Source: Ampelomyces quisqualis
Lineage: Eukaryota > Ascomycota > Dothideomycetes > Pleosporales > Phaeosphaeriaceae
Length of the DNA: 64,000 nt
Assembly (NCBI GenBank): GCA_018398575.1
Contig: JAGTXZ010000009.1
Coordinates: 372,001 to 436,000, forward strand
Direction of reading: 5' to 3'
Both the position numbers and the translations under genes were made by a program. The notes below the pieces were generated by a model. That model saw only the letters and a program-made list of their open reading frames with translations. It had not been told where the DNA came from and ran no database searches. Shown piece after piece: positions 32,983-46,625 of this stretch. Within the stretch, counting starts at the first letter, position 1; each line of letters begins with the position of its first letter.

Positions 32983-35900
32983 TACTAGTTACAAACTAGG
33001 CACACTAATATAGTAAGTAGTCTACCTATATATACTATATATCTATCTATATAGTAGTGTATAGAAATAGGTTAAATAAAGTTACTAACTAACTTACTAA
33101 GTATTCTATAACTTATCTGTGTAGGATTACTAATATCTATATTATAATACGTCTTAAGTACTGCACAAATTCTTCTTATCTTCTCTTTTAGTGTACTATA
33201 GAAAGTATTAAATATATTTAGATCTTTTACATATATGTTATCTTTATCTTTAGTTAAAGCAGTAGGTATTTTTTCTATCTAATTATATATGCCTAGATAG
33301 TCTTCTTTATCTACGTTTTTATTAATACTATTCTAATCTAAAAGGCTAAAACTTAGTATAGGCTCTAGGACAATTACTCTATTATCTTAGGTTTGTGCAT
33401 CTTTATTTAATATTAAAACATCTAACAATCTATTAGTGTTAAAAGAGATACTATAGTAATAGTAGGCTATTTTATAGCGCTTTCTTTATTTAATTATAAT
33501 AAAGTAGGTAGCGCCTTTGTGCAATAGTAACTAGTATTTATATTATACTCTCTATAAGCTATATATTAACATAGTAAAAACGTTTAGATAGTAGATATAC
33601 TAGTTATCTAACTACGTATATTAATTGTGTATGTAAGAGAGTAGTAAGCGCTTAAAGTAAAGTAAAAGATATATTAAGTAGAGATACGTAAGTCTCTTAC
33701 TATAAGTGTAGTAACTTTTACAATAGCTAGCTTTCTTATAACGCATAGAACTATAGTTCTATGTTAATTAAGTCTATGTGCAGCCTTAGGCTATACGTAG
33801 TACTAGTTAACTAACTAATTTAGAATTAAATGCTAATAGAACTACTGCAAACTAGTGTTATAGAATTAACTCTAAACTTAAACGTATTTTCTTAGGCATT
33901 AGCTTATATTTTGTATAGTAGCAGCTTATAAGCTTCTAATACTAAACTGCAACAAATAGTTAGTTTATTTTAGTTAAAGATACTTATAAATCCTCTAACT
34001 ACTTCTTTTAAACATTTACTATTGCTATACATTTGCTAACTATATAATATTCTTACTATACCTTTTACTACACTTGTACTTCTAAGCTAACTAAAACCTA
34101 TACGTACTATCCTAGGGTATAAATGCAAGTAGACTAGTAATAACTATTCTAACAACAAACTTTTATTCTTAGACCTAGCTATTATGTTGTCTTATATAGC
34201 ATAGATTCTTTAACATTTGCCTTTAGATTATTACTATTCTTAGAAGCTATTTTTGTCCTAGGTAGTTAGGGTAGCAGAGCTCTTATAGAAAGATATAACA
34301 ATTTATTACTAGAGAATTGCATAAGGCATAGCTAGTTGCGCTAGTACAGATTATATTAAGTATAATACTATACTCTAATTTCTTATTCTCTTCTTATTAG
34401 GCAGAATCTACGCTATATAGTACTTAAACTATAACACTTATAATTAGATTACCTAAGTAATTTAGCTTAATACAAGTGTAACTTAGATTAAAGATAACTA
34501 AAAAAGAGATATAGCTTTATAGATAACATATATATTATAGTAGCAGAATATAAGCATATATTACTTGTGCAGTCTAGAAGCTGTATATTCTGTAGTGTTT
34601 AATACATATTTCTTAATATTGTTTACTTAGTAGTGCTATAATAATCTTAGGATAAAGATAGTTTTATTAGAGGCTTATAGCTTTTTATAGCACAACATTT
34701 TAAAGCTATAGACAAACTTTTTTGCACAGAAGAGAGAGGCTTGCAAGGTAGAAGATTTGTATAGAGATCCTACTAAAAGCCTTATTTGTAAGGTAGATAA
34801 AAGAGAGTTATAATTTAATAGATACGTACAATTAGCTAGTTTGTGTAGATCTAACACGTTAATAGGTTAACTTAGTTGTATTGCAATTACTATAACTACA
34901 GATATACGCTTCCTTCTATTAGCTAAATTGCAATAGTTATAACTTATTAAGATTTCTTGTAATATATAACGTTATACTAGTTGCTATATAGCTATAAATA
35001 TACGCTTACTCTTACTATAGTAAAGTAAGGTACTAGCTATCTTAAGCTACCTACCTAGTTTTTTTATCTTTTTAATACTAACGCCTACCTTAACGCTAGC
35101 TTTGCTACGTATCTCTGTCTCTTCTATAAGTCTATTCTAATTACTATAGGACTTAGCTATTACTGCTATCTTAACACTAAAGTTTGCTACATCTACTAAG
35201 TCTTTTCTACCTGTTATTAGGCTACGCTAACTATAATAGAGTTTAACAAAAGCATACTACTATAGTAACTTAGCTATATTTGCTAAGTCTTTTCTGCTTG
35301 TTATTAGGCTATACTAACTACTATAAAGTTTAACAAAAGTATTCTGCTAAGTATATTAGCTATATCTACTAAGTCTTTCTTTTCTGTTATTAGACTATAC
35401 TAACTACTTAATATTTTAACTAGAGCGTACTACTGCAGTATAAGCAGGTTACTTAGCTATATCTACTAAGTCTTTCTTTTCTGCTGTTAGACTATACTAA
35501 CTACTTAATATTTTAACTAGAGCGTACTACTATAGCATAAGTAGGTTACTAAAGCTGCGCAGTAAAAGTAAGTTACTAAAGCACTTTCTATAGTATAGTA
35601 GATTACTAAAGCCTAGTAACGCCTAGCTAAACGTTTATATAGTCTTCTAGATATCTAAACGCTTTATGCAATAACAGAGAGTAACTTACTGTCTTAGTAC
35701 GCTAGTATTAACCTGTCTAACCTAAGTAGTTTAACTAGCTACTTCTATAGTTACTTTAAATTATCTTGTACTTTAGCTTTTACTTAGTCTTTATTAGAGT
35801 ATCTGTACTAAGCCTAGAGCTTACTAGATACAACCTTATACTATTATTGCTTAGGCTTTAGCCTATTAGGTGCTTGCGCCTAATTATAACAACTGCTACC

Positions 35901-38900
35901 TTAACTTAGCATATTTATATTAAACTAAACACATAATTTGCACCTCTACGTGCTAGTATAGTAGGAAGTATAAGGTTTAAGTTAATCTCTACTTAATCTT
36001 TTAAGTACTGTGTTTATTATTAATAATTGTGTACAAAGATATAGCGCTAAGAAACACATTTCTTATACTTAATCTTATATACGTGTTTCTTTACTAGTAG
36101 AGTTTAGTGTAATATTATAAGGGCACTTGCAATACTTATTACTATTATTATTAATAGTAATAGTTGTAGTTGCTAGTAGCTACAGAATAGACTTGTAGTT
36201 TTTAGTTATAAGTAGGCCTGCCTTATACTAGTTAACTCTTATCTTACAAAGCTCTATTATATTATTTTAGTCCTAATCCTAAGGCTTTGCCTTGTAATAA
36301 GCTACCTATAGGTAAGCACGTTCTGCACAACGTATGTATTCTTTTAATAGGTTTTTTTCTAAGTAGTGTAGTGCAATAGAATTAGTACTATTAGAAGTTA
36401 ATAACTTTATTATAGATACTATCTTGTTTAGTTTACTAACGTAGCTATTCTAGTTATTAGTAATAGGTATAAGCAAGGCTAGGGCTTATACTTAGCTTAA
36501 GAGATTTATAGTTAATAACTAGTGTTACTGTTAGCTTAAGTTTCTGTTAGGCTCTATTACTTTTTATGTAGTATACTTAAAGGCTAGCCTATCTATTGTT
36601 AGAGCTTTACTTTTATAAAACTATAACTCTACGCAATAGCTTACAATTACTATACGCTTGCAGTTAAGTACTATATAGCTACTATTACGTTAATCTAGTT
36701 ATTAATCTACTTATATAGAAAGGTAGCTAGTGTAGAGAGTAGGGTATACTTAATAGCAATAGACGTAAACGCAGGCTTTGTCTAGTTAGTCTTAGCAAAT
36801 TATTAGTATTATAGTATCTAGGTTACTTCTGTAAGAAAGAATATATCTAGAGTGTGCCTATTAGTAGCGCTGCCTTAAGCAGCGCGTTAAAAGGCTTTTT
36901 AAGCGTTAAGAGTAGTTATAGAAGGTAGCGTTAGCAACGCGCTTACGCTAAGGCGTTAGTGTTTTTTTTAAAATACGCGCCAAAACACCTTAGCCTATTA
37001 CCTATATATCTATAAAGGTATAGCAGATTGTTAGCGCGCCTAAGACTACTATAGTCTTAACTTTACTTTTATTATTAGCTTACAGTATCTAGGCTCTAAT
37101 TCCTAGTCTGTAAATATAAAAACTAGTGCCTCTATAGCACTAGCCTAACTGCAACACCTTCTAGTACAGTATACTAGCTATTACTTTACTATAATAGCGC
37201 GTAACAGCGTTAAGACTAAACTCTATATATATAAGTTACTATGTTAGGAAGTAGTATAATAAGTATTATAAGTCTTAATATAGCAAAGCCTATATCTATA
37301 TAACAGAACTTAATATAACTATAATATATCTAGATTATACTTAGACAATTATTAAAGGCAATAGATTAGAGTGCTAAGAACAGTTATAGCAATTATTTAG
37401 AGTAGATAAGGATAAGATAATGTTACTTAGACAATGTTAAATAGTATAAGATTAGTAGTAATAGACAGAGTTACATTTATAGACTACTTCTATAGCAAGA
37501 ATATGCTTTGCTGTAAATAACTAAGGCCTAATTATATCTTAAATACTCTAGCAGTAAAAGATTTGTTCTTCTTTAAAGCTGCTTTTAATTCTACTTGTTT
37601 AAAGTTAATATAAGCTTACAGAAGTTCTATCTTTTCTTTAGTAACTTTAAGGCAGGCTATCTAGTTATTACTCTTGCTATTAATTAGAACTTCTAAGATA
37701 GAGTATACGTCTAGCGTGTTACTATTCTGTAAGCTAATCTATTGCATATTTAGCAGATAAAACAGAGTTTAAGAGTATATTTAAATTAATTACTTACTAA
37801 GGCTAGCTAATTAGTTAGCTAGATAGCATGTCTTCTAAAGTACTAGGCAACGTCTGTAACACTACAACGTTATTGTTAGCAGAAACTTCTTATTAGAAAT
37901 AGTAATATAGATAATATAGTGTGTTAAAAAAGTGTATAATTACTATTATAATACACTTATATGCTAATAGTTAACAAAAGTAGTGCTAATAATAGAGTTA
38001 AAGTTAATAACTAGCAATATAAATGTCTTTTACTGTAAGCGTTTAGAGTAGTAATCTACCAAGATTTAGCTAAGTTTAACGTCTAGAATATTTATATACT
38101 TATATAGACACTAAAGGCTATGTTCTATTATAATATAGAGAAGGTATACCTCTTGTAAAGTAGAGAGTAACTAAAGAGAACAATAAATAAGCTAACAACT
38201 AAACAGTAGCTATAATTAAGCCTAGTTAGCTCTATAAGTCTACGTCTAAACTGTCTTTTATAAAGTTTAGACTAATAAAACTAATATCTGCTTCTAGACT
38301 AGAATAATGCCTATCTACTAACAGGCAATAAATAACAACTTAGATATATATATTTAAAGATTTAGCAATAGCGCCTTGTGTAGAGTCTGCTATTAAACCT
38401 AAAACCTGCAATTATATAACAATAAGTAATACAAGATAATAATAAAATAATGTAATTAGAAACTACAAGGAACTTGTAACTTATACCTCTATTATTTAAA
38501 CTTTTTTAATTTAAGCATAGTACCTAAAAGATTACAGAACTACGTAGTCTTTAACAACGTCTAAAATTAAAGAATTTTAAATTACTAGCAGTATACGTAG
38601 CTACCTATATAAGGATTCTAATACCTTTAAATATATACAAGAGTTTTATAAGCAAGAATAGAGAAAGAGTATAAAAGAAAACAATTTGCATAGCGTGTAA
38701 CATCTAGTAGCAACATAGAGAAAGCTATAAATTTAATAAAATTACTATACTAGAGTATACTGTAATAAGAGACTATGTTGCACGTAGGTAGCTATAGGCA
38801 GCTTAGTATTTTAATAGAGCCTAGCTAATTAAGTAGGCGTTAAAGACTATTTAGTGTAACTAAAAAAAAGTAGTAGCTTAGGCAAAGAAAGGTAAGCGCA

Positions 38901-40244
38901 AACAGTTTATATACGTAGAAATATATTCTAAAACTAATAGCTTATAAGAAGGCTAAACATACTGCTGCAAGGTTTATAGACTCTAACAATAATAAGGTAC
39001 AATTATTACTACTAAATAACTGTTGCCCTTAAGCATTAAGACTAAAAGAATTACTATATTACATAGAAAGTTGCTAAAAGATACTATTTATACTAGAGTT
39101 TTCTACTAAGTATATTAGAGTATACGTTAATTGTACAGAAACCCTACGTAGCTCTTATAAACATATAGCAGACAACTTAGACAATATAAGGTAAGTTAAC
39201 TATTAGTTTTAAGCATCTTAAACTTTAGATAGAAACTATTAATTATTTAGTTAAAGTTAACACTTTACTTAACTAACTATTCTGCGCTACTAGTAATATT
39301 AATATACTATAATATTAAATAGTATTACAATATACTTAGATATTAAAAAATATCTAAGTAGACAAAGTATATATAGCGTGCCTAAGCAAAATAAAAAAAG
39401 ACTGTTAAAGAATAAACTACCTTTTGCGCTAAACGCATAAAGACTAGCAGCTTCTACACTGCTAACCTATAAAAGAGCAGTTAATAAAGAACTTACTAAA
39501 GTAAAGAGACTACTACAGCTTCTTATAAATAAAGAGATCTTAGACCTATAACAACGCAAGGCTACTTAATTGTTACTATTCTAATAACATAGTAAGCCTA
39601 GTTTTACGTTACAAGAAAAAGATATTACACTAGACAAGAGTATACTATATAATCTTACACTAAATATCTACTGTTACATTCTTTAAATATGTAAGTCTTA
39701 GGACGTAAAGTATATAACAGATGTATTTCCTATAAAGATATAGCTAAAACAAAGTATATTGTAAAATTTTAATATACTTTAACTTTTTCTTACTATAGCT
39801 AAGCAGTACTTAGAAGTAAAGTGTTGTTAAAGTATATGTAACAAATTTGCTAAGCTTAATAAAGTAAGAAGAGAAAGGCTGCACTTAAAGACTTAATAGA
39901 CTATTAGAGACGTAAAAGCAATATACTCTTAGGCAAAAGAGTAATATAAATCTTTACTCTTTAGAGAATATAAGCTTAGCACTAGATATAGTTAAAAAGA
40001 TATACTTTGCCTAAGCTAATAAAGCTATATCTTATTAAGAAAGGCTGCAGCGCTATTAGGTGAAGCAAGTACTAATAAGATGTAACTAGAAGAAGTATCT
40101 AATAAGAGAAATAATGTTATAAGCTTATACAGTTAAAGTTAACACTCTAATAAAAGAAAGAGTAAAGCCTGCGTAATAACTATTTTTCTAGCTCTTTTAG
40201 CTTAGACAAGAATAACTCTAATAAGTAAGATAGACTAGTATAGT
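32983..40244. other. RIP-degraded left arm with a tandem array, unassigned
   Basis: About 7 kb of TA-rich DNA between the small TIR element and the copia target site. A tandem array lies near 35150-35560. Near 38500-39700 some lysine-rich stretches read weakly as protein on the plus strand (for example around 38870 and 39420-39520), but too decayed to name. The longest clean frame, 60 codons at 34675-34857 (-), is not supported as a gene. Confidence 0.4.
35150..35560. repeat. Degenerate tandem array, last units 97 bp
   Basis: A unit containing CTACTAAGTCTTT followed by CTGTTATTAG and CTATACTAACTACT recurs at about 35193, 35279, 35366 and 35463. The final two copies are 97 bases apart and nearly identical. 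Earlier copies are shorter and more diverged. Confidence 0.75.
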
Positions 40245-40249
40245 AGTAT

Positions 40250-40456
40250 TGTTAAATAGAAGGCATTATAGATAGCAGATCAGGACTAACCAAATGAGAT
40301 TAGTAGTGTTAAGGCAATTAACCTGCCAAGAATTAGCGCAGGGGCCCTATCTAAAGCCAGATAAAACGTAGCACGCACACAGAGAATAGAGGACAGATTA
40401 ACTATAATATAATAATTACAACTATTAATTCTACGTAATATCTTATCTATTTAACA
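40250..40456 (+). repeat. 5' LTR of the copia element
   Basis: 207 bases, TGTTAAATAG...CTATTTAACA. Preceded by AGTAT. Less mutated than its partner: it retains GGGGCCC and GCACGCACAC where the other has transitions. Confidence 0.95.
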
Positions 40457-42551
40457 ATTAAGAGTCTTACTACCTCTACTATAAGCATTAAACAAGCAAC
40501 AATAATAACAAACTAGAGCTAGAGGAACGTAATAGTTATCCTTACTAACTTAAGCAAATAGATCTCTAAGTACTACTAAATCAAGATGCAGTATAAAGCC
40601 CTAGAGATCTAGGATATTATAGACTTAGAAGGCACTGCGCAACTGTAAACAAAACTAACTAAACTACTTTCTTTACTTGTATCTAATTATAAACCAGCTG
40701 CTACAGTACGCAACATATTATTAGTATTATCTACCTTAACCTGTACTGCAAGAGGCAACACAAGAGAGGCAACGCAAGATCTAAGCAACTTAATCCCTCT
40801 ATTAGCCTATACCCTAATTATCCTAACACAACACTTAGAGCTGTTATCAAAAGAAAAGGAAGTATATAACAGAGACTTAAGAGAATTTAGGATAGTATTT
40901 AACTTATACAAAATACGTAAGTAAAACTATTAAGACAAGCAAATAAGTATAGCGTTAATAATTAAGTATCTAAATACAATAGTTAGTATATATCTACAAG
41001 TAAGCTGTTTTAAGAAATACAGAACTCTTTGCACCTAGATTACTAAACTCTAAGCAATAGTAGGAGTAGACCTTAAAGATAAAATTATAAGAGTATAAGA
41101 AAGGTACTATAAAGCGCTAAAGCTCTAAGAGTTGTAAACGTAACACAAAGCACACTAGTTGTAAACAACTTTCTAAAGGTAATTTCTAAAATTGCCCTAG
41201 TATAGATAGTAACGTTTACTAGATTAGGAAAAGACTAAAACATAGAATAAAGGCAGATAATAAAACTCTTTCGCAAATATATAAGCTTAGCCTACCTAAT
41301 ATAAGGTAAATTTAAAACTACTTTTATAACAAGAGAGAGGGCTTACGCAGTAAGTAGTAAATCTAACTTAAATATATAAAGAGACGCCTTAGTTGTACAA
41401 ATTAGAGCAGTATCTACTAACTCTAGCTAAGAAAACTAAAGGTAAATAAACAAGCGCAAAATAAATGCACAAGGCAATAAGCTACAGTAGTTCTACTAAA
41501 GGAATACAGTAGAAGCTAGAGACGTATGTCCTGTATATAAGTAACGCTATAATATTAATTACTGCTTCTATATTAACCTAGATCTAGAGACCCTAGAGTA
41601 GTTTAAGCTAAACAAGCATATAGTAAAGCTAGTATAGTATAAGCTCTAAAATAACCTAAGCTTACAAAGAGCAGTACAAGAAATACCCTAAGAGGCTAAG
41701 TAACCTAGACCTACTACAATATTATTACAGTTAAGTACACCCTATACAAAGACGTTGCAGACGCTAGACACGCCTGCTAAATAACTAGATAGGCGTAAGA
41801 TAGCCTAACTTAATAAGAGTATAATAAATATAGTATTTACTATAAGTAATTAAGGATATCTATTAAGAGATGTATTTATCCTAGATTCTAGCTTAATAAT
41901 ACACATCTGTAACAATCTCTTAAGAATAAAGCATTTCTACCTACTAGTAATAGGAGACTATATCTAGGCTAGAAATATAAAAATCCTAATATAAGGATAT
42001 AGAGTAGTTATTATTGCTATAGAGGAAATATAAGGGAAACAGACCCTTTACCTTAATAATGTAGCATAGTGCCTAAATTTCCTCTGTAGTCTAATCTTAT
42101 TTAGATTACTCTAACTATAAGGCATATAGTAGGAAAATTAAGAAGACCTAACTAGCCTTAGATAATAGAATAGAATAATTATAGCTACTCTGTTAGAACA
42201 ACATAGCTAGTAGGTTGTTAAGAACTTAGTAGAATTAAATACTACCTTTTATGTACGCATAAACCAATCGAAGAGATAGTTATAGCAGATAACAGCAATT
42301 ATGTAGCACAAACGCCTAGGCTATCTAAGACTAGTAGCTATTAAGTACCTTATATAACAATCTAAGAGAGTAAAGATTATAGGCATTACTACTATATAGT
42401 GCAACGCCTGTAGTAAATTAAAATTAAAATGCTAAATACGTAGAGTACTGCGATTAAACAACAAGGGTCCTAACAAAAGAATTGCGATAGATTTCTACAA
42501 ATACAAAGCAGGTAGCTATACAAAGGAGAAGAGTTAGATACTTATTACCTA

Positions 42552-43427
42552 CGTTAGGAAAATTTAAGATTAATCTAATTAGCCTAATTGCTGCAACTCG
42601 CGGCAGCCTAACAGCAATACTGTCTACTAGACAATTTGCTAAAGTTACCCTACTTACTTCTAGTTACTAGCAACCTAACAGCAACCTAACAGCAACCTAA
42701 CAGCAACCTAACAGCAACCTAATAGAGTTGCTAGATCTAACAGAGTTGCTAGTGTTGCTAATGTTGCTAATGTTGCCAATTTTACTTACGTGACTGTATT
42801 GCTGTATTTTTATAATTACGTAAGTAACCTAAAAATACAAAATATAGAGCAGAATTCTCTCTTCAAAATGCACTATTTAGAACTTTTGTAGCTGCTCTAC
42901 TTATTAAGATATAGCGCGTTAAAGTTATAAACTTTTTTAAAAAAACTTTTAAGTACGTTTAACACAATAGATCTACGCACCTACAATATAATATACTATA
43001 ATAAAATGTCTTAGAGTAAAATCTACACTTTAGTTACTATTTCTTTAAAAAAAAATATAATATATTATCTAGTTAAAGTGCTAGAGCTTTAGCAAAAACA
43101 AGCCTTAGCAAAGAACATTAAAAAGTTACAAACTTTACTGCTGTGCATCTTAGCAACTAGAGCAGCTATAAAAATTCTAAATAGTGCATTTTAAAGAGGG
43201 AATTAAGCTCTATATTTTAGGTTTTTAGAATAATTACGTAATCGCGCGAGTAGAGCAGGTGGGTCTAGTAGATTAGGTAGATCAATTTGGGCGTTTTTGT
43301 CTAATTAGGCAGCCAGAACAAATAGGGGTAGCTAGGCACTGTAGACTACGGTCAAAAACTATCTAGTTAACTGTTCTAACAATGTTGCCAATGTTGCAGA
43401 TGTTGCTAACGTTGTGTTTTCCTAACG
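42552..43427 (+). mobile_element. Small TIR element, copy 2 (876 bp), inside copia integrase
   Basis: Ends CGTTAGGAAAA...TTTTCCTAACG with TA on both sides. It interrupts the copia integrase core. Inverted relative to 32129-32982. It has five 11-bp AGCAACCTAAC units at 42669-42723 where copy 1 has three, and this accounts exactly for the 22-bp length difference. Long internal stretches (for example AAAATGCACTATTTAGAA, CTAATTAGGCAGCCAGAACA) are shared with copy 1. No transposase frame. Confidence 0.9.
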
Positions 43428-46193
43428 TACTAGCACTTAAGATACGTGTAGGACTTCTACTTTAAAGATAATAGGCTAGCACGCTTAATTATACACTTGC
43501 TTAGCCTCTTTATCTAATTTATAAGGAAGCAATTTAATATTACAGCTAAAGTAATTAAGATAAATAACAAAATTATTACTGTTAAACAAGAAGTTAAAAG
43601 ATAGTGCATGTCCTAATCTATTAGACTTAAGCCTTTAGCTCTAGATACATAAGCTTAGAATAGAAGAGCTAAACGCTTAAGGAGTGTAATAAAAGAGAAG
43701 GTACGCGCAATTTAACTAGATATAAATCTTCTGTAAGAACTCTAGCTAGAAATTACTAGAGTAGTAGTATACTTGTATAATTAAACGCTAAACTATTTAA
43801 ATAAGTAAAAGACGCTCTATAAAATATTCTTTACGCGCGCAGCAGCTATAAACAGTATAGTTATAAGACTCTAAAAACTAAACTAAGCTTATCTTAGAGC
43901 GTACAGATGCAAAGCCTATGCTATAATAAATAACACCTATTAAGGAAAGTTAAGGCTATAACAGCTAGATCTAAAGGCCTAGATTAGATACCTAGTAGGA
44001 TACTAGTTAATAAATATCTACTGCATTTAGATCCTATCTATAGCTAAAGTTATAAGTACCTACAACGTAGTATTTAACAAAAAAACAATTTTTAATAGCA
44101 AAACTAAAGACCTAATAGACAACTTTATGCATAACACTCTTAAAGAAATTGCAACCTTAATAAGGACAATTAAACTCCTAGGCACTTATAGCTAATAACC
44201 TAAAACTAAAATGTTCTATAAAGATAACACTACCTAAGAGGATGCTTTACAAAGGCAGCAGCCTATCTACTATAAGAGCAGAAGAGTTATAGAGGTATAT
44301 CTATTACTACCTCTAACACTACTACTAGTAGCCTTTCTTGTTTAAGAAGAGATTATTAAGGATGTAAAGGCAGACGCATCTACCTAAGCTACCTTAATAA
44401 CTATCCTATAGGCAGCTGCCTTTATAGCAGGTACTAACTTAGGATATATTAGTTAATATAAGGGCAAGCTAATTAATAAAGCTTAACTTAAATAACTAAT
44501 AACAAAGAGAATTAAGCCTTATTGTAACTAGCTACTACTATTACTAATAGTATACTTAAAATTAGAGGAATACCCTCTATACAAAATATTTAAGAAAGCT
44601 AAATAAACGCACCTTAAGAGCTATTAATAAATAAAGTCTTAGACAGAGCTTCTAGCAGGACTAGTCTAAAAATTAGGACACTAGATCCTGGATTGTATAT
44701 AGGTCTATACATATAAACTTAATAAATACTACTGCCTTATTAAATGCAAAGCAAGGCTTATAGTGCAAGAGGACTAATAACGCAATATTATATCTTAAGA
44801 TATATATATAGTAATACTAGTAGAATAATTGTTTAGAATGCTTATAGCAATTGCTACTAAATATAACCTAGAACTAAAACAATATAACGTTACTAATACT
44901 TTTGTACACGCTATAATTAACTAAGAGATTTATATAAGAATACTAAGAGGATATTAGAAGCCTAGCATATTACTTAGAGTACAGAAGGCACTCTATAGCC
45001 TATAAATATTACTATTACTCTAGCAGAAAGAATTTACAGCAATACTAGCCTAGATTAGATTTAAACAAATACCTTAGGAGCTATACTGTATAATTAAAGA
45101 GAGAGTAATTATTTTCTTTTACGTAGATAACATTATTATTGCGTACTATTTAAAATAATAACAAGAGGCAATAATAGCTATTAATTTGATTAAGAAGAGA
45201 TACTTATATATAGGTAGAGACAATCTCTAATAGTTTCTTAGCATAGAAGTATTCTAAGATTACTCTTATAAGATAGTCTAACTTTTATAAGTAGTATACG
45301 TGTATAAGATTAGCTAACTTGCTACTTAACAAGACCTCTAATATAATACTCTAATAGTAAGCATTAAGCTAAAGCTAAGAAATAGACTTGCAGAGCCTAC
45401 TAAGATTAACAAGTACTAGCAAAAGATTAGCTTACTACTCTTTATAGTAGTTATAACTTAACCTAATATAGTATTTGCAATATTCTAGCTTACTTGCTTC
45501 CTTATTAACCTAAGTACTAAACATTAAGACGCAGCTAACTAAGTGCTCCTTTACCTAAGGCAAACAGAAACTCTAGCCTTAGAACTTAGTAAAGGAGAAG
45601 GTTTTAAGGTAGCTAGTAACGCGTTGTTTACAGACAATACACTTAATTAGAAGAGCTTATAAGGATATATAATTAAGCTATTTAGTAGACTAGTTGCTTA
45701 GAAAGCAAGTAAGCAAGATACAGTTACTATATTAATAATAGAGGCAGAACTACTTGCTCTGTTCTAAGTAGCTAAAGAGGTAATATTTACGTCGCGATTG
45801 CTAAAGAAGCTATAAGTAACACTAAGCAATCTAATTATTACAATTAAATGCAATAATACCTAGACAATACATCTAGTAAACAAGGACATAGCTAGGCTTT
45901 AAACTAAGCTTAGGCACGTTAACATATACAATTACTAGCTATAATAAGAAGTTACTTAAAAGATAATTAAGGTAGAGTACGTACTATCTAATAACATAAT
46001 AGTAGACAGTTTTACTAAAGCACTGCTACCTAACAAGTAGAGTAGTTTTCTTAATTAGCTAAGACTTGTTAAGCGCAAAGAGGCTATACTAAAAGAAGCT
46101 AAACTTAAATCCCTATAGAAACAGCTAAAGGGCCTTACAATATAAGCTAATTAACTAGTCTATAGAGCAGAACTAAAATTAGTATTATAGCAA

Positions 46194-46475
46194 TGTAAGA
46201 GGTTTGTATAGCAGCAAAGTTACAGGATAACAATAGCAGTACAGGTAGAAGTAAGTTAATTCCTATTCTGCTACTTTAGTACAGAACTGCCCTTTTGTAA
46301 ATACAACTAGACATGTGTCCTTACAACTAGAATGCACTAGGTCTGCGCTAGCGTAGCGCTGTTGAGACGCTAGAGTAGCTGTGCGCGTCCTACGCGTAAG
46401 GACGCTAGGGTAGCGTTGTTGTAGCGCAGGCGCATTACTGCGTAACCAACAGCTCTACGCCATAGCATCCTTACA
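46194..46475 (-). repeat. 3' LTR of the gypsy element (left copy)
   Basis: 282 bases, preceded by AGCAA. Every difference I compared with 52802-53083 is a transition. Confidence 0.95.
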
Positions 46476-46625
46476 ATTATTCCCTCCCTTCTAGAATTGC
46501 TGTTCTAGCAATTTGTATAACATTAGGTCTTGTTAGCGCGTGCCTAACGTTGTTGTTATAAGGGCTGTTGTTATACCAAGGCCAAAACTCTAGGTAAATC
46601 TAAGAGGCAGCAGGTAGCTATAGTA

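Noticed and set aside
30000..40200. CRISPR-like or coding interpretation of short repeats in the AT block
   Set aside because: The repeats are tandem without unique spacers, and the sequence is eukaryotic RIP-degraded DNA.
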